From an uncultured Saccharospirillaceae bacterium (GTDB lineage Bacteria > Pseudomonadota > Gammaproteobacteria > Pseudomonadales > Oceanobacteraceae): DNA of 64,000 bases. The stretch spans positions 27,683-91,682 of the forward strand of contig CANNFT010000016.1 in the NCBI GenBank assembly GCA_947503895.1, given 5' to 3'. The notes beneath the pieces are model-generated. The model searched no databases and was not told the origin of the DNA. It saw only the letters and a list, made by a program, of their open reading frames with translations. Positions 35,517-44,169 of this stretch are shown here, piece by piece. A program made the position numbers and the translations under genes. How positions within the stretch are numbered: the first letter of the stretch is position 1; each line of letters starts with the position of its first letter.

Positions 35517-36854
35517 TTATAAGCGACTAATATCATTGAATATGGCTAGCATCATGACCCCCAACAACAATGCCATGCCCACTTTAATACCCATCATTTG
35601 CACTTTTTCTGACACTGGCTTTCCGCGAACGGCTTCGATTAAGTAGTACAGTAAGTGACCGCCATCCAGCACGGGGATGGGCAATAAGTTAACCACGCCC
35701 AGCATTATGCTGACGTACGCTAAGAAACTAAGAAATGCTTCAAGGCCTGCTTTCGCTTGATCGCTGGCTACCTGTGCAATGGTAATCGGACCACTTAAAT
35801 TTTTAACTGACATCAAACCTTGCAGCATTTTACCAATGCTTTCCAAGGTCATGACGCTCATACTCCAAGTTCGCTCGACGCCAGAGGCTAGGGCATCTAA
35901 CGGCCCCAATTGTCTGATTTGGTAAAAGTCGGAGGGTAATTTAGGCGATTTAACAATGGCACCGGCGAACCCAGATACTTCGCCATTCACCTCACGCTGT
36001 TTCGGGATAAGCGTCAATTCTATGGGTTCGTTATTTCTTAAAATACTGAGATTCAAGGGCTGATTCGCACTCGCCTGAATAACGGACACCACCTCGTGCC
36101 AATGCTCGACGGGGTTTCCATCAATAGCCGTAATATGATCGTCGGCCTTGATGCCTGCTTGTTCCGCTGGGTTACCCGGTTGGAGTTCTGCAATAATGGG
36201 CGGAATGGATGGGCGATAAACGTTAATGCCTAAACTGCCCAGAATTTCAGGTGCATCAGCATCGGCCTGCCAGCGATTAATGGCTAGCTCGTGTTTATTC
36301 TTTTGATCTGTTTCAATTTCAATCGTACCGGTTTCACCTAAACGATTGACTAGTTGATACGTGACTTCACTCCAGCTTTGCACCGGCACTTGGTCAACGG
36401 CAGTGATTTGTTGCTGGGAGTGCAAGCCAGCTTGACCTGCGAGTGATTCTGGATCGATTTCACCGACGATCGGTTTCACCTGAGTGACCCCCGTCATGAA
36501 CATCAACCAATAAGCGAAAATAGCGAAAATGAAATTGGCCAGTGGGCCAGCTGCCACCACAGCAATTCGTTGCCAGACCGGTTTGCGATTAAATGCTCGA
36601 TGCAACTCGTGAGTCGCCACCTCACCCTCGCGCTCATCCAGCATTTTCACATAGCCGCCTAATGGGATGGCGGCAATCACAAATTCGGTGCCGTGCTTGT
36701 CTTTTCGGCGATAGAGCGCTTGTCCAAACCCCACGGAGAAACGCAGTACTTTTACGCCACACCGACGTGCGACCCAAAAATGTCCGAACTCATGTACCGT
36801 GACCAGAATACCCAGTGTCACGATCAGTGCGAGAATGTCTTCCAATACGGCCAT
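35517..36854 (-). CDS. rseP: Site-2 intramembrane metalloprotease RseP
   Basis: Cleaves the anti-sigma factor RseA within the membrane after the first cut, releasing sigma-E; it also clears signal peptides. The 445-aa protein has the zinc-binding HEFGH (residues 21-25) in the first membrane segment, two periplasmic PDZ domains (about 115-200 and 205-290), and the second zinc motif LLPIPVLDGGH near the C-terminus. It works on the RseA encoded at 12868-13449. Confidence 0.96.
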   Translation of the reverse strand: MAVLEDILALIVTLGILVTVHEFGHFWVARRCGVKVLRFSVGFGQALYRRKDKHGTEFVIAAIPLGGYVKMLDEREGEVATHELHRAFNRKPVWQRIAVVAAGPLANFIFAIFAYWLMFMTGVTQVKPIVGEIDPESLAGQAGLHSQQQITAVDQVPVQSWSEVTYQLVNRLGETGTIEIETDQKNKHELAINRWQADADAPEILGSLGINVYRPSIPPIIAELQPGNPAEQAGIKADDHITAIDGNPVEHWHEVVSVIQASANQPLNLSILRNNEPIELTLIPKQREVNGEVSGFAGAIVKSPKLPSDFYQIRQLGPLDALASGVERTWSMSVMTLESIGKMLQGLMSVKNLSGPITIAQVASDQAKAGLEAFLSFLAYVSIMLGVVNLLPIPVLDGGHLLYYLIEAVRGKPVSEKVQMMGIKVGMALLLGVMMLAIFNDISRL

Positions 36855-36862
36855 GAATTACC

Positions 36863-38053
36863 CTAGTGTTGAGTTAAAGATTGAAGTCGCTGACAACAGT
36901 AATCCCGCGCCCATTGATCAGCCTCTAATATGGCTTCTAATGAGTCAGCAGGCCGGCTGTTATAGACATTCAATGCCTGATCAATCAAATCTGAGATAGC
37001 AGTATAAGGGATTTGTTCCCGCAAAAATGCCTCAACCGCGACTTCGTTCGCTGCATTGAGGACCGTTGCCGTCGTACCGCCAGCTTTAAAGGCCTGTGCA
37101 GCCATCGTCAAAGCGGGAAAATTTTGGTGATCAGGCGCTTCAAAGTTGAGCTGCTTTAATTGGAAGAAATCCAAATTAGATACGCCAGACTCCATGCGAG
37201 CCGGCCAGCCCAAACCATATGCAATGGGCGTTCGCATATCTGGATTACCCATTTGAGCAATGACAGAGCCATCAATGTACTGCACCATAGAATGAATCAC
37301 TGACTCGGGGTGCACGACAACTTCAATTTGTTCAGGCTGAACATGAAACAACCAACAGGCCTCTATTAATTCCAAGCCTTTGTTCATCAAGGTAGCGCTG
37401 TCGACAGAAATTTTTTGCCCCATCGACCAATTAGGGTGTTTAACCGCTTGAGCAGGCGTAACGTTCGATAGCTCTGCTTTTTGCCAGCCTAAAAATGGAC
37501 CGCCCGATGCTGTGAGCAAAATTTTGCGAATACCTGAGTTTTCCCACCCATTAGACGCAAAGTCTGCTGGCAAAGCCTGAAATATAGCATTGTGCTCGCT
37601 ATCAATCGGTAGAAGCTCAGCTTTGCCTTTGCGCACTGATTCCATAAACAGTTGCCCACTCATGACCAGCGCTTCTTTATTCGCCAACAATACACGCTTA
37701 CCACTTTTGGCCGCCGCGAGCGTTGGCAATAGTCCCGCAGCCCCGACAATCGCTGCCATTACTTGGGTGACAGGTTCTGCCGAAGCGACTTCCGCTAATG
37801 CCTCATGACCGCTGCGCACTTGAGTCGGGATATTTTCAGCACGCAGTTTCTGCGCTAATACCTTAGCGGCGTCTTCATCCACCATCACAGCAATCTGTGG
37901 TTTAAATTGCGCACATTGCTGCAACAAAAGATCCACTTGTTGATAAGCGGTTAATGCGTAAACCGAAAAGTCATCAGGATGACGAGCCAGCACGTCCAGC
38001 GTACTGGTGCCAATTGACCCGGTTGACCCAAGAACGGTTATCACTTGTGTCAT
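36863..38053 (-). CDS. dxr: 1-deoxy-D-xylulose 5-phosphate reductoisomerase
   Basis: Converts DXP to methylerythritol phosphate, the committed step of the MEP isoprenoid pathway. The 396-aa protein has the NADPH-binding VLGSTGSIGTSTLDV start (about residues 6-20), the LLANKEALVMSG segment, the metal and substrate site LPIDSEHNAIFQ and the NPDMRTPIAYGL region. The product feeds UppS, encoded two genes away. It overlaps cdsA by four bases. Confidence 0.97.
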   Translation of the reverse strand: MTQVITVLGSTGSIGTSTLDVLARHPDDFSVYALTAYQQVDLLLQQCAQFKPQIAVMVDEDAAKVLAQKLRAENIPTQVRSGHEALAEVASAEPVTQVMAAIVGAAGLLPTLAAAKSGKRVLLANKEALVMSGQLFMESVRKGKAELLPIDSEHNAIFQALPADFASNGWENSGIRKILLTASGGPFLGWQKAELSNVTPAQAVKHPNWSMGQKISVDSATLMNKGLELIEACWLFHVQPEQIEVVVHPESVIHSMVQYIDGSVIAQMGNPDMRTPIAYGLGWPARMESGVSNLDFFQLKQLNFEAPDHQNFPALTMAAQAFKAGGTTATVLNAANEVAVEAFLREQIPYTAISDLIDQALNVYNSRPADSLEAILEADQWARDYCCQRLQSLTQH

Positions 38054-38889
38054 AAATCGAACTTCCAGCCTAACATGCCAAGCGCCAATGCGAAGACCGG
38101 CAACGCTGCCGTCATACTGTCTATTCGATCCATGACTCCGCCATGTCCGGGCAATAGATTACTCGAGTCTTTGATGCCACGGTGGCGCTTGACCATACTC
38201 TCGACCAAGTCACCAAGCACAGAGACCATCGTGACAACGGCGGTGAGTGCCATCAACGCTAACCATTGTTCGGCGCCCATTTCTAAAACGGTATAGCGCT
38301 GTAGGCAGTAGCCTCCTATCAAGGCCACCAGTGCCGTCGTCGCCATTCCACCGTAAACGCCTTCCCAAGTTTTTCCGGGCGATACATTAGGCGCTAATTT
38401 GTTTTTACCGAACTTTCGACCCGCAAAATAAGCGCCGACGTCCGCACCCCAAACGATAAAGAGCACGTATAGAATCAGGTAATTGCTAAGTGGATAACTT
38501 TTAATTTGCACAAACCCGATCCACATCGGCAGTAGAATAATTTGCCCCAACAGCAAGCGCGGTAAAGGCTTACCCCATACCGCTGCACTTTTTGGATACC
38601 CGCTCACCAAGGCAAACGCGGCTAACCACCACGCGAAAGCCAGCATCAATATCCATCTACTTTGATGGGCATCTAAGTGGCTTAACCCAAAGATCGCCAA
38701 TCCGGTCATCGCTACGTATGCCGCTCGACCAGCCCAGCTTGTCACACCGGATAAGTTGGCCCACTCTCCTGCCCCAACGGCTGTGATGACACCAATGAAA
38801 AGCATAAACTGGGGAAGCGGCAAAAAGAAAATACCGCCAATCATGATGGGCGCTAAAATAAGTGCCGTAATGAGTCGCTGTTTAAACAC
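38050..38889 (-). CDS. cdsA: Phosphatidate cytidylyltransferase
   Basis: Makes CDP-diacylglycerol from phosphatidate and CTP in the inner membrane, the precursor of all major phospholipids. The 279-aa protein has about eight membrane segments and the C-terminal signature KRHRGIKDSSNLLPGHGG with MDRIDS, which holds the catalytic acidic residues. It overlaps uppS by eight bases and dxr by four. Confidence 0.96.
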   Translation of the reverse strand: MFKQRLITALILAPIMIGGIFFLPLPQFMLFIGVITAVGAGEWANLSGVTSWAGRAAYVAMTGLAIFGLSHLDAHQSRWILMLAFAWWLAAFALVSGYPKSAAVWGKPLPRLLLGQIILLPMWIGFVQIKSYPLSNYLILYVLFIVWGADVGAYFAGRKFGKNKLAPNVSPGKTWEGVYGGMATTALVALIGGYCLQRYTVLEMGAEQWLALMALTAVVTMVSVLGDLVESMVKRHRGIKDSSNLLPGHGGVMDRIDSMTAALPVFALALGMLGWKFDL

Positions 38890-39640
38890 CTTGTGAATCT
38901 TCCTTTAGTTGATCATCGGTTCGACCAAAACGACGTGTTCGATGACTGAAATCTTCCAATGCACCCCAGAATGCCTGCTCGTCAAAATCGGGCCATAGCG
39001 CATCGCTAAAATGCAGTTCGGTATAGGCAAACTGCCACAACATAAAATTACTGATACGCAATTCACCACCCGTACGAATGCAAAGGTCAGGCGCCGGTAA
39101 ATGACTCAGACAGGTATGCTGGTGGAAAACTTCAGGGGTAATATCATTTGGATCAAGCTTGCCAGCCTGAACCTCCAGAGCAAGTTGCTTAGCGGCATGG
39201 CTCATATCCCAACGACCGCCGTAATTAGCAGCAATCACCAATGTAAGACCAGTGTTGTCTTTAGTCTGCTCATGGGCTTGATGGATATGATCTTGGAGGG
39301 TTTGGTTGAATCCAGAGATGTCGCCCATAATCTTTAGGCGAATATTATGTTCATGAAGCTTACGAACTTCTTTTTGCAGTGCATTTAAAAATAACTGCAT
39401 CAGCGCGTTTACTTCTTTTTCTGGACGCTGCCAGTTTTCACTGGAAAATGCGAACAGCGTAAGAACCTCTATCTCTAAGCGAGCAGCTTGTTCGATAACG
39501 GTCCGCACGGCTTTGACGCCCGCTTTATGTCCCGCCACACCAGGGAGGTGTCGACGCTTAGCCCAACGGTTATTGCCATCCATGACAATGGCCACATGCT
39601 TGGGCAGGCGTTCAAATTGCGGGGGAGTTTTCTTAGACAT
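38882..39640 (-). CDS. uppS: Undecaprenyl pyrophosphate synthase
   Basis: Adds eight isopentenyl units to farnesyl pyrophosphate to make the lipid carrier for peptidoglycan and O-antigen. The 252-aa protein has VAIVMDGNNRWAKRR with the catalytic Asp21, FAFSSENWQRP and the C-terminal RTGGELRISNFMLWQFAY motif. The ATG at 39640 gives a normal N-terminus; an ATG at 39691 would add 17 residues. Neither start has a strong ribosome-binding site. Confidence 0.94.
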   Translation of the reverse strand: MSKKTPPQFERLPKHVAIVMDGNNRWAKRRHLPGVAGHKAGVKAVRTVIEQAARLEIEVLTLFAFSSENWQRPEKEVNALMQLFLNALQKEVRKLHEHNIRLKIMGDISGFNQTLQDHIHQAHEQTKDNTGLTLVIAANYGGRWDMSHAAKQLALEVQAGKLDPNDITPEVFHQHTCLSHLPAPDLCIRTGGELRISNFMLWQFAYTELHFSDALWPDFDEQAFWGALEDFSHRTRRFGRTDDQLKEDSQGV

Positions 39641-39701
39641 CTTCGTGACCTGATCATGAATCTGCTGGCATACGCCAGCAGTACGACTCATTGAGTAGTG
39701 A

Positions 39702-40259
39702 CTAAACCTGCATCAGGTCTTTTTCTTTTTCTGCCAATAAGCTTTCAACATTGGCAATATACTTATCAGTCAGCTTCTGAATTTGGTCTTCAGCTTGACG
39801 CTCTTCGTCTTCACTGATTTCTTTTTCTTTCAGAAGGTCTTTCAATTGACCGTTGGCATCACGACGAATATTACGAATCGACACTCGACCTTTTTCAGCT
39901 TCGCTTTTAGCTTGCTTGATGTAGTCTTTACGCGTTTCTTCCGTCAACGCAGGCATAGGAATACGAATGGTATCGCCAGAGGTTGAAGGTGTAATACCCA
40001 AATTCGATTTTAAAATCGCTTTCTCAATAACAGGAATCATTGGCTTTTCCCAAGGATTCAATGTCAATGTGCGACCATCTTCAACAAAGATATTGGCCAC
40101 TTGCGATAACTCAGTATCCGTACCGTAATAGCTCACAGTGATACCATCCAGAATCGCAGGGTTAGCACGCCCTGTACGCACTTTCTTGAAAGCATCGCGC
40201 ATGGCTTCCAAGCTTTTGTTCATTCTGACTTCAGCATCTTGCTTAATTTCATTGATCAC
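39702..40259 (-). CDS. frr: Ribosome recycling factor
   Basis: Splits the post-termination ribosome together with EF-G. The GTG at 40259, with GGAGAG upstream, gives 185 aa, the same length as in E. coli, beginning with a MINEIKQDAEVRMNKSLEA-type N-terminus. The LTEETRKDYIKQAKSEAEKG and NIRRDAN segments are standard. It overlaps the pyrH stop region by 11 bases. Confidence 0.96.
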   Translation of the reverse strand: MINEIKQDAEVRMNKSLEAMRDAFKKVRTGRANPAILDGITVSYYGTDTELSQVANIFVEDGRTLTLNPWEKPMIPVIEKAILKSNLGITPSTSGDTIRIPMPALTEETRKDYIKQAKSEAEKGRVSIRNIRRDANGQLKDLLKEKEISEDEERQAEDQIQKLTDKYIANVESLLAEKEKDLMQV

Positions 40260-41001
40260 TGTTGTTCTCTCCACAAACAATTAGAGTACCGTCTTCACCA
40301 CCAACCATCAGTTGCGCCATGATACCCGGCGTTGCCATATTAAAGACTCGCAACGGCATATCGTGGTCGCGCGCTAGACATATTGCCGTTAAATCCATCA
40401 CGCCCAATTGACGTTCCAGTACATCGTCATACGTTAATACATCGAATTTTACTGCATCAGGATTCTTTTTAGGATCGGCGTCATAAACACCGTCTACATT
40501 GGTAGCTTTTAATACAATATCAGCTTCGATCTCGATTCCACGCAAACACGCTGCAGAGTCGGTCGTAAAAAATGGGTTACCCGTTCCGGCCGAAAAAATG
40601 ACGACATCGCCACTGGACAAATAACGCGTCGCTCTACGGCGGTCATAGTGCTCAACGATTCCACTCATGGGAATCGCGGACATAACACGGGATTTAATAT
40701 TTGAGCGCTCCAATGCATCGCGCATGGCCAAGGCATTCATGACCGTTGCCAACATACCCATATGGTCGCCCGTTACGCGGTCTAATCCCGCTTCACTGAG
40801 CGCCGCACCACGGAATAAATTACCACCGCCGATGACAAGCCCTACCTGAACACCAATTCCGACTAACTGACCGATCTCTAAGGCCATACGATCAAGCACT
40901 TTGGGGTCAATTCCAAAATCATGCTCGCCTTGTAGCGCCTCACCACTTAATTTCAGTAGGATACGCTTGTACTTAGGGTTACGCTTTTCTGTCGGAGGCA
41001 T
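40249..41001 (-). CDS. pyrH: UMP kinase
   Basis: Phosphorylates UMP to UDP; a hexameric enzyme regulated by GTP and UTP. The 250-aa protein has the LLKLSGEALQG start (about 16-26), the glycine-rich VIGGGNLFRGA, the SAGTGNPFFTTDSAA segment and DGVYDADPKKNPDA. It is slightly longer than E. coli PyrH because of a short N-terminal extension. It is transcribed with frr and downstream genes. Confidence 0.96.
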   Translation of the reverse strand: MPPTEKRNPKYKRILLKLSGEALQGEHDFGIDPKVLDRMALEIGQLVGIGVQVGLVIGGGNLFRGAALSEAGLDRVTGDHMGMLATVMNALAMRDALERSNIKSRVMSAIPMSGIVEHYDRRRATRYLSSGDVVIFSAGTGNPFFTTDSAACLRGIEIEADIVLKATNVDGVYDADPKKNPDAVKFDVLTYDDVLERQLGVMDLTAICLARDHDMPLRVFNMATPGIMAQLMVGGEDGTLIVCGENNSDQ

Positions 41002-41178
41002 GGAGCCAAATCCTCGTATATATTCAGAGGCGGATATTCACCATATTCGTACCGCGGACTATTCTATCCTACGATGACGACATTAATCTTGTTTAGATTG
41101 GTCGAATACCGCTATCTGCTAGCATCAGTTTCAGCTCAATTATGCATACAGTCACACATAACAAGCCTTTCACTGCAA

Positions 41179-41199
41179 AACCCTGGACTCGCCAGGGTT
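41179..41199 (-). terminator. Hairpin downstream of tsf (proximal to pyrH)
   Basis: AACCCTGG and CCAGGGTT form an eight-base-pair stem with a five-base loop, followed on the minus strand by TTTT within the stem end. It lies in the tsf-pyrH gap and may limit read-through. Confidence 0.6.
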
Positions 41200-41217
41200 A
41201 AGACGTAACAGATACAC

Positions 41218-41255
41218 AAATGCCGAGGCGAAGTATTACTTACGACTCGGCATTT
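41218..41255 (-). terminator. Hairpin immediately downstream of tsf
   Basis: AAATGCCGAG and CTCGGCATTT form a ten-base-pair stem around an 18-base loop, 45-80 bp after the tsf stop. It is the first of two hairpins in the 298-bp tsf-pyrH gap and could mark a partial transcript end or an RNA stability element. Confidence 0.6.
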
Positions 41256-41299
41256 GCTGGGGCTGTATACTTTCGGGTGAACGCAACAGCCCGTCTTGA

Positions 41300-42148
41300 T
41301 TAGCCTTTCAGCTGAGCAGCAACTTCTGCAGCGAAATCTGTTTCTTCGACTTCGATACCGTCACCCACTTCGTAACGTACGAAACCAACAATCTCTGCAC
41401 CGGCTTCTTTCGCTAGCTTAGCAATCGTGATTTCAGGGTTTTTAACGAATGGTTGCTCAACCAAGCTGTTCTCTTTCAAGAACTTCTGGATGCGGCCGCC
41501 CATCATTTTTTCAACGATTTCGGCTGGCTTACCTTCCATATCTGGCTGTGCCTTGATGATGTCTTTCTCTTTTTCAAGCTCAGACTCAGGCATATCAGAA
41601 GGTTGTAGAACGCGAGGGTTAACTGCCGTTACGTGCATCGCGATGTCTTTAGCCAATTCTGCATTACCACCTTTTAGGGCAACCAATGCAGCAATACGGT
41701 TGTTGGAGTGAACGTAGCCCGCCACCAACTCACCTTCTAGAATCTCTGCACGACGCGGAGAGATGTTTTCACCGATTTTCTGAACCAAAGCTTCACGCTC
41801 TGCATCCAATAAACCAGCAACTTCAGTGCTTTTAGCTTCAAATGCAACATCAGCAATGCTGTTTGCAAAAGCTAGGAAGCCGTCGTTTTTCGCAGCAAAG
41901 TCAGTCTCAGAGTTAACTTCAACCAAAATCGCTGAAGCGTTGTCAGCAGCCGCTTTAATGACTACTACACCTTCAGCAGCAGTACGACCTGCTTTTTTAG
42001 CGGCTTTAAGGCCAGAGTTCTTACGCATTTCTTCGATAGCAGCATCGATGTCGCCATTGGTTGCTTGAAGTGCTTTTTTACACTCCATCATGCCAAGACC
42101 CGTACGCTCACGAAGTTCTTTAACTAATGCTGCAGAGATAGCTGCCAT
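41300..42148 (-). CDS. tsf: Translation elongation factor Ts
   Basis: The guanine-nucleotide exchange factor of EF-Tu. The 282-aa protein has the N-terminal UBA-like ISAALVKELRERTGLGMMECKKAL region and the EF-Tu contact motif SETDFAAKND (about residues 79-88). The ATG at 42148 has AGGTGA upstream; the frame runs three codons further without support. It follows rpsB with a terminator-like attenuator between them. Confidence 0.97.
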   Translation of the reverse strand: MAAISAALVKELRERTGLGMMECKKALQATNGDIDAAIEEMRKNSGLKAAKKAGRTAAEGVVVIKAAADNASAILVEVNSETDFAAKNDGFLAFANSIADVAFEAKSTEVAGLLDAEREALVQKIGENISPRRAEILEGELVAGYVHSNNRIAALVALKGGNAELAKDIAMHVTAVNPRVLQPSDMPESELEKEKDIIKAQPDMEGKPAEIVEKMMGGRIQKFLKENSLVEQPFVKNPEITIAKLAKEAGAEIVGFVRYEVGDGIEVEETDFAAEVAAQLKG

Positions 42149-42191
42149 AGTCGTCACCTAATTCTTTACGTTTCCGAATTCTCATTTAAAA

Positions 42192-42210
42192 AGAGGGGAC
42201 TAGCCCCTCT
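42192..42210 (-). terminator. Attenuator/terminator between rpsB and tsf
   Basis: AGAGGGG and CCCCTCT form a seven-base-pair GC-rich stem with a five-base loop. On the minus strand it is followed by TTTTTAAA. It is well placed to make rpsB mRNA exceed tsf mRNA, as known in E. coli. Confidence 0.8.
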
Positions 42211-42238
42211 CCAATTTACTACCGATGTCTACAGCGAA

Positions 42239-43009
42239 TTATTCGGCAGCTTTTGCTTCTGCAGCAGGTGCTTCTTCAGCAGCAGGCGCTTCTTCTTTCG
42301 CTTCTACTGCAGCAACTGGTGCGCCACTTTCAGTTTTGCCTTCGATGCAAGCATCAGCAACGGCTGAAGTGAAGATTTCAATTGCGCGAATAGCGTCGTC
42401 GTTACCAGGAATAACAAAGTCAACGCCGTCTGGGTTGCTGTTAGTATCCACGATACCGATAACTGGAATACCCAACTTGTTCGCTTCTTGGATGGCGATA
42501 CGCTCGTGATCAACGTCAACAACGAACAATGCATCAGGTAGACCACCCATTTCTTTGATACCACCGATAGAGCGCTCTAGCTTCTCCATTTCACGGGTAC
42601 GCATCAACGCTTCTTTCTTAGTTAGCTGCTCAAAAGTACCGTCTTTCTTTTGAGTCTCAAGGTCACGTAGACGCTTGATCGACTGACGGATAGTTTTGTA
42701 GTTTGTTAGCATACCACCCAACCAACGATGCGCTACGAAAGGCATGTTAGAACGAGTCGCTTGCTCTTGAATAACTTTGCTAGCTGCGCGCTTAGTACCA
42801 ACAAACAATACTTTGTTGTTTTTAGCAGCCATACCTTTAACAACGTTCAATGCTTCATTGAAAGCAGGAACAGTGTGCTCAAGGTTGATGATATGAATTT
42901 TGTTGCGAGCGCCAAAGATGAATTGAGCCATCTTTGGGTTCCAGTAACGAGTCTGGTGACCGAAGTGGACGCCTGCTTTAAGCAGGTCACGCATGCTGAC
43001 TTGTGCCAT
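42239..43009 (-). CDS. rpsB: 30S ribosomal protein S2
   Basis: A 256-aa small-subunit protein needed for bS1 binding to the ribosome. It has MRDLLKAGVHFGHQTRYWNPKM near the start (shown in key part), the coiled-coil arm KRLRDLETQKKDG and the VDVDHERIAIQEANKLGIPV strand. The C-terminus is a low-complexity Ala/Glu tail (EAKEEAPAAEEAPAAEAKAA in pattern). It heads the rpsB-to-rnhB cluster and is divergent from map. Confidence 0.98.
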   Translation of the reverse strand: MAQVSMRDLLKAGVHFGHQTRYWNPKMAQFIFGARNKIHIINLEHTVPAFNEALNVVKGMAAKNNKVLFVGTKRAASKVIQEQATRSNMPFVAHRWLGGMLTNYKTIRQSIKRLRDLETQKKDGTFEQLTKKEALMRTREMEKLERSIGGIKEMGGLPDALFVVDVDHERIAIQEANKLGIPVIGIVDTNSNPDGVDFVIPGNDDAIRAIEIFTSAVADACIEGKTESGAPVAAVEAKEEAPAAEEAPAAEAKAAE

Positions 43010-43376
43010 GATATTTACACCTAAATATTGTAAGGGTTATGCCTCCATATACCCCATTCTCCAATCCGTAAGCCGCATAAAATAGCCGCTTTGGGACACC
43101 CAGGATAACGTGTCGGTATATGTGTGGATTATGTTTCTAACTATTGGCTCACTGTTTCGGCGGTCATCCGCTTACCAGCAAGCGCGCGCTTTATACCATA
43201 TTAGCTACACCAGTGGAAGTCGGGGCGCTATTTTTTGCTTGATATCACCCTCTTTCCGAGCCGATCTTCGGTCATACACTGAAATGGCCAAGAGACATAG
43301 TCTTATTAAGCCACTACTTTCTTCTGGCCGCTAAAAGCGTACAATAGCTCCTTTTGCACGGACATTGCCTCATATC
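43010..43376. other. Divergent region between rpsB and map
   Basis: About 370 bp without a gene. It must hold the rpsB promoter and leader (minus) and the map promoter (plus). A TATAAA-like hexamer on the minus strand near 43193-43198 is a weak -10 candidate for rpsB. An S2-responsive leader structure is known in other gammaproteobacteria, but I could not identify it by eye. Confidence 0.4.
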
Positions 43377-44162
43377 ATGGCTGTAACCATCAAAACTCCC
43401 GAAGAAATTGAGAAAATGCGCGTCGCAGGCCGCTTGGCTGCTGAAGTGCTAGAGATGATCGGCGAACACGTAAAACCAGGCGTTACCACTGGGGAAATTG
43501 ACCGCATCTGTCATGAGTACATCGTTAATGTACAAGAAGGTATTCCCGCCCCGCTTAATTACGGTAATCCACCTTTTCCCAAGTCGGTATGTACCTCGGT
43601 AAATCACGTCATTTGCCACGGTATTCCCAGCGACGACAAGGTGTTGAAAAAAGGCGATTCCGTCAATATTGACGTGACCGTCATTAAAGATGGCTATCAT
43701 GGCGACACCAGTAAGATGTTCTTCGTTGGCGAGCCAAAACCAGCCGATAAGCGATTGGTAGACATCACTCAAGAGTGCCTATACAAAGGCATCGCCATGG
43801 TAAAACCAGGTGTTCAACTTGGGGATATCGGCCATGTGATTCAGCAGCATGCGGAATCCAATTATTACACAGTGGTGCGCGAATATTGCGGCCACGGCAT
43901 TGGTGCAGTCTTCCATGAAGAGCCTCAGGTTATGCACTATGGTCGCCCCGGCACTGGCATGGCATTGAAAGAAGGCATGTGTTTTACCATTGAGCCAATG
44001 ATCAACCAAGGCAAGCCAGGAACAAAATTGCTAAATGACCACTGGACGGTGATCACGAAAGACAGAAAGCTATCCGCTCAATGGGAGCACACACTGCTCG
44101 TCACGGCAGATGGCGTAGAGGTTCTAACGCGTCGCAGCGAAGAAGTGTTCCCTTGGGAGTAA
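43377..44162 (+). CDS. map: Methionine aminopeptidase, type I
   Basis: Removes the initiator methionine from new proteins. The 261-aa protein has the metal ligands in DVTVIKDGYHGDTSKMF (two Asp), CGHGIG (His), FTIEPM (Glu) and QWEHTLL (Glu), the classic pita-bread arrangement. The ATG at 43377 is preferred to an upstream TTG. It precedes glnD by seven bases and is divergent from rpsB, as in E. coli and Pseudomonas. Confidence 0.97.
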   Translation: MAVTIKTPEEIEKMRVAGRLAAEVLEMIGEHVKPGVTTGEIDRICHEYIVNVQEGIPAPLNYGNPPFPKSVCTSVNHVICHGIPSDDKVLKKGDSVNIDVTVIKDGYHGDTSKMFFVGEPKPADKRLVDITQECLYKGIAMVKPGVQLGDIGHVIQQHAESNYYTVVREYCGHGIGAVFHEEPQVMHYGRPGTGMALKEGMCFTIEPMINQGKPGTKLLNDHWTVITKDRKLSAQWEHTLLVTADGVEVLTRRSEEVFPWE

Positions 44163-44169
44163 ACTTTTA

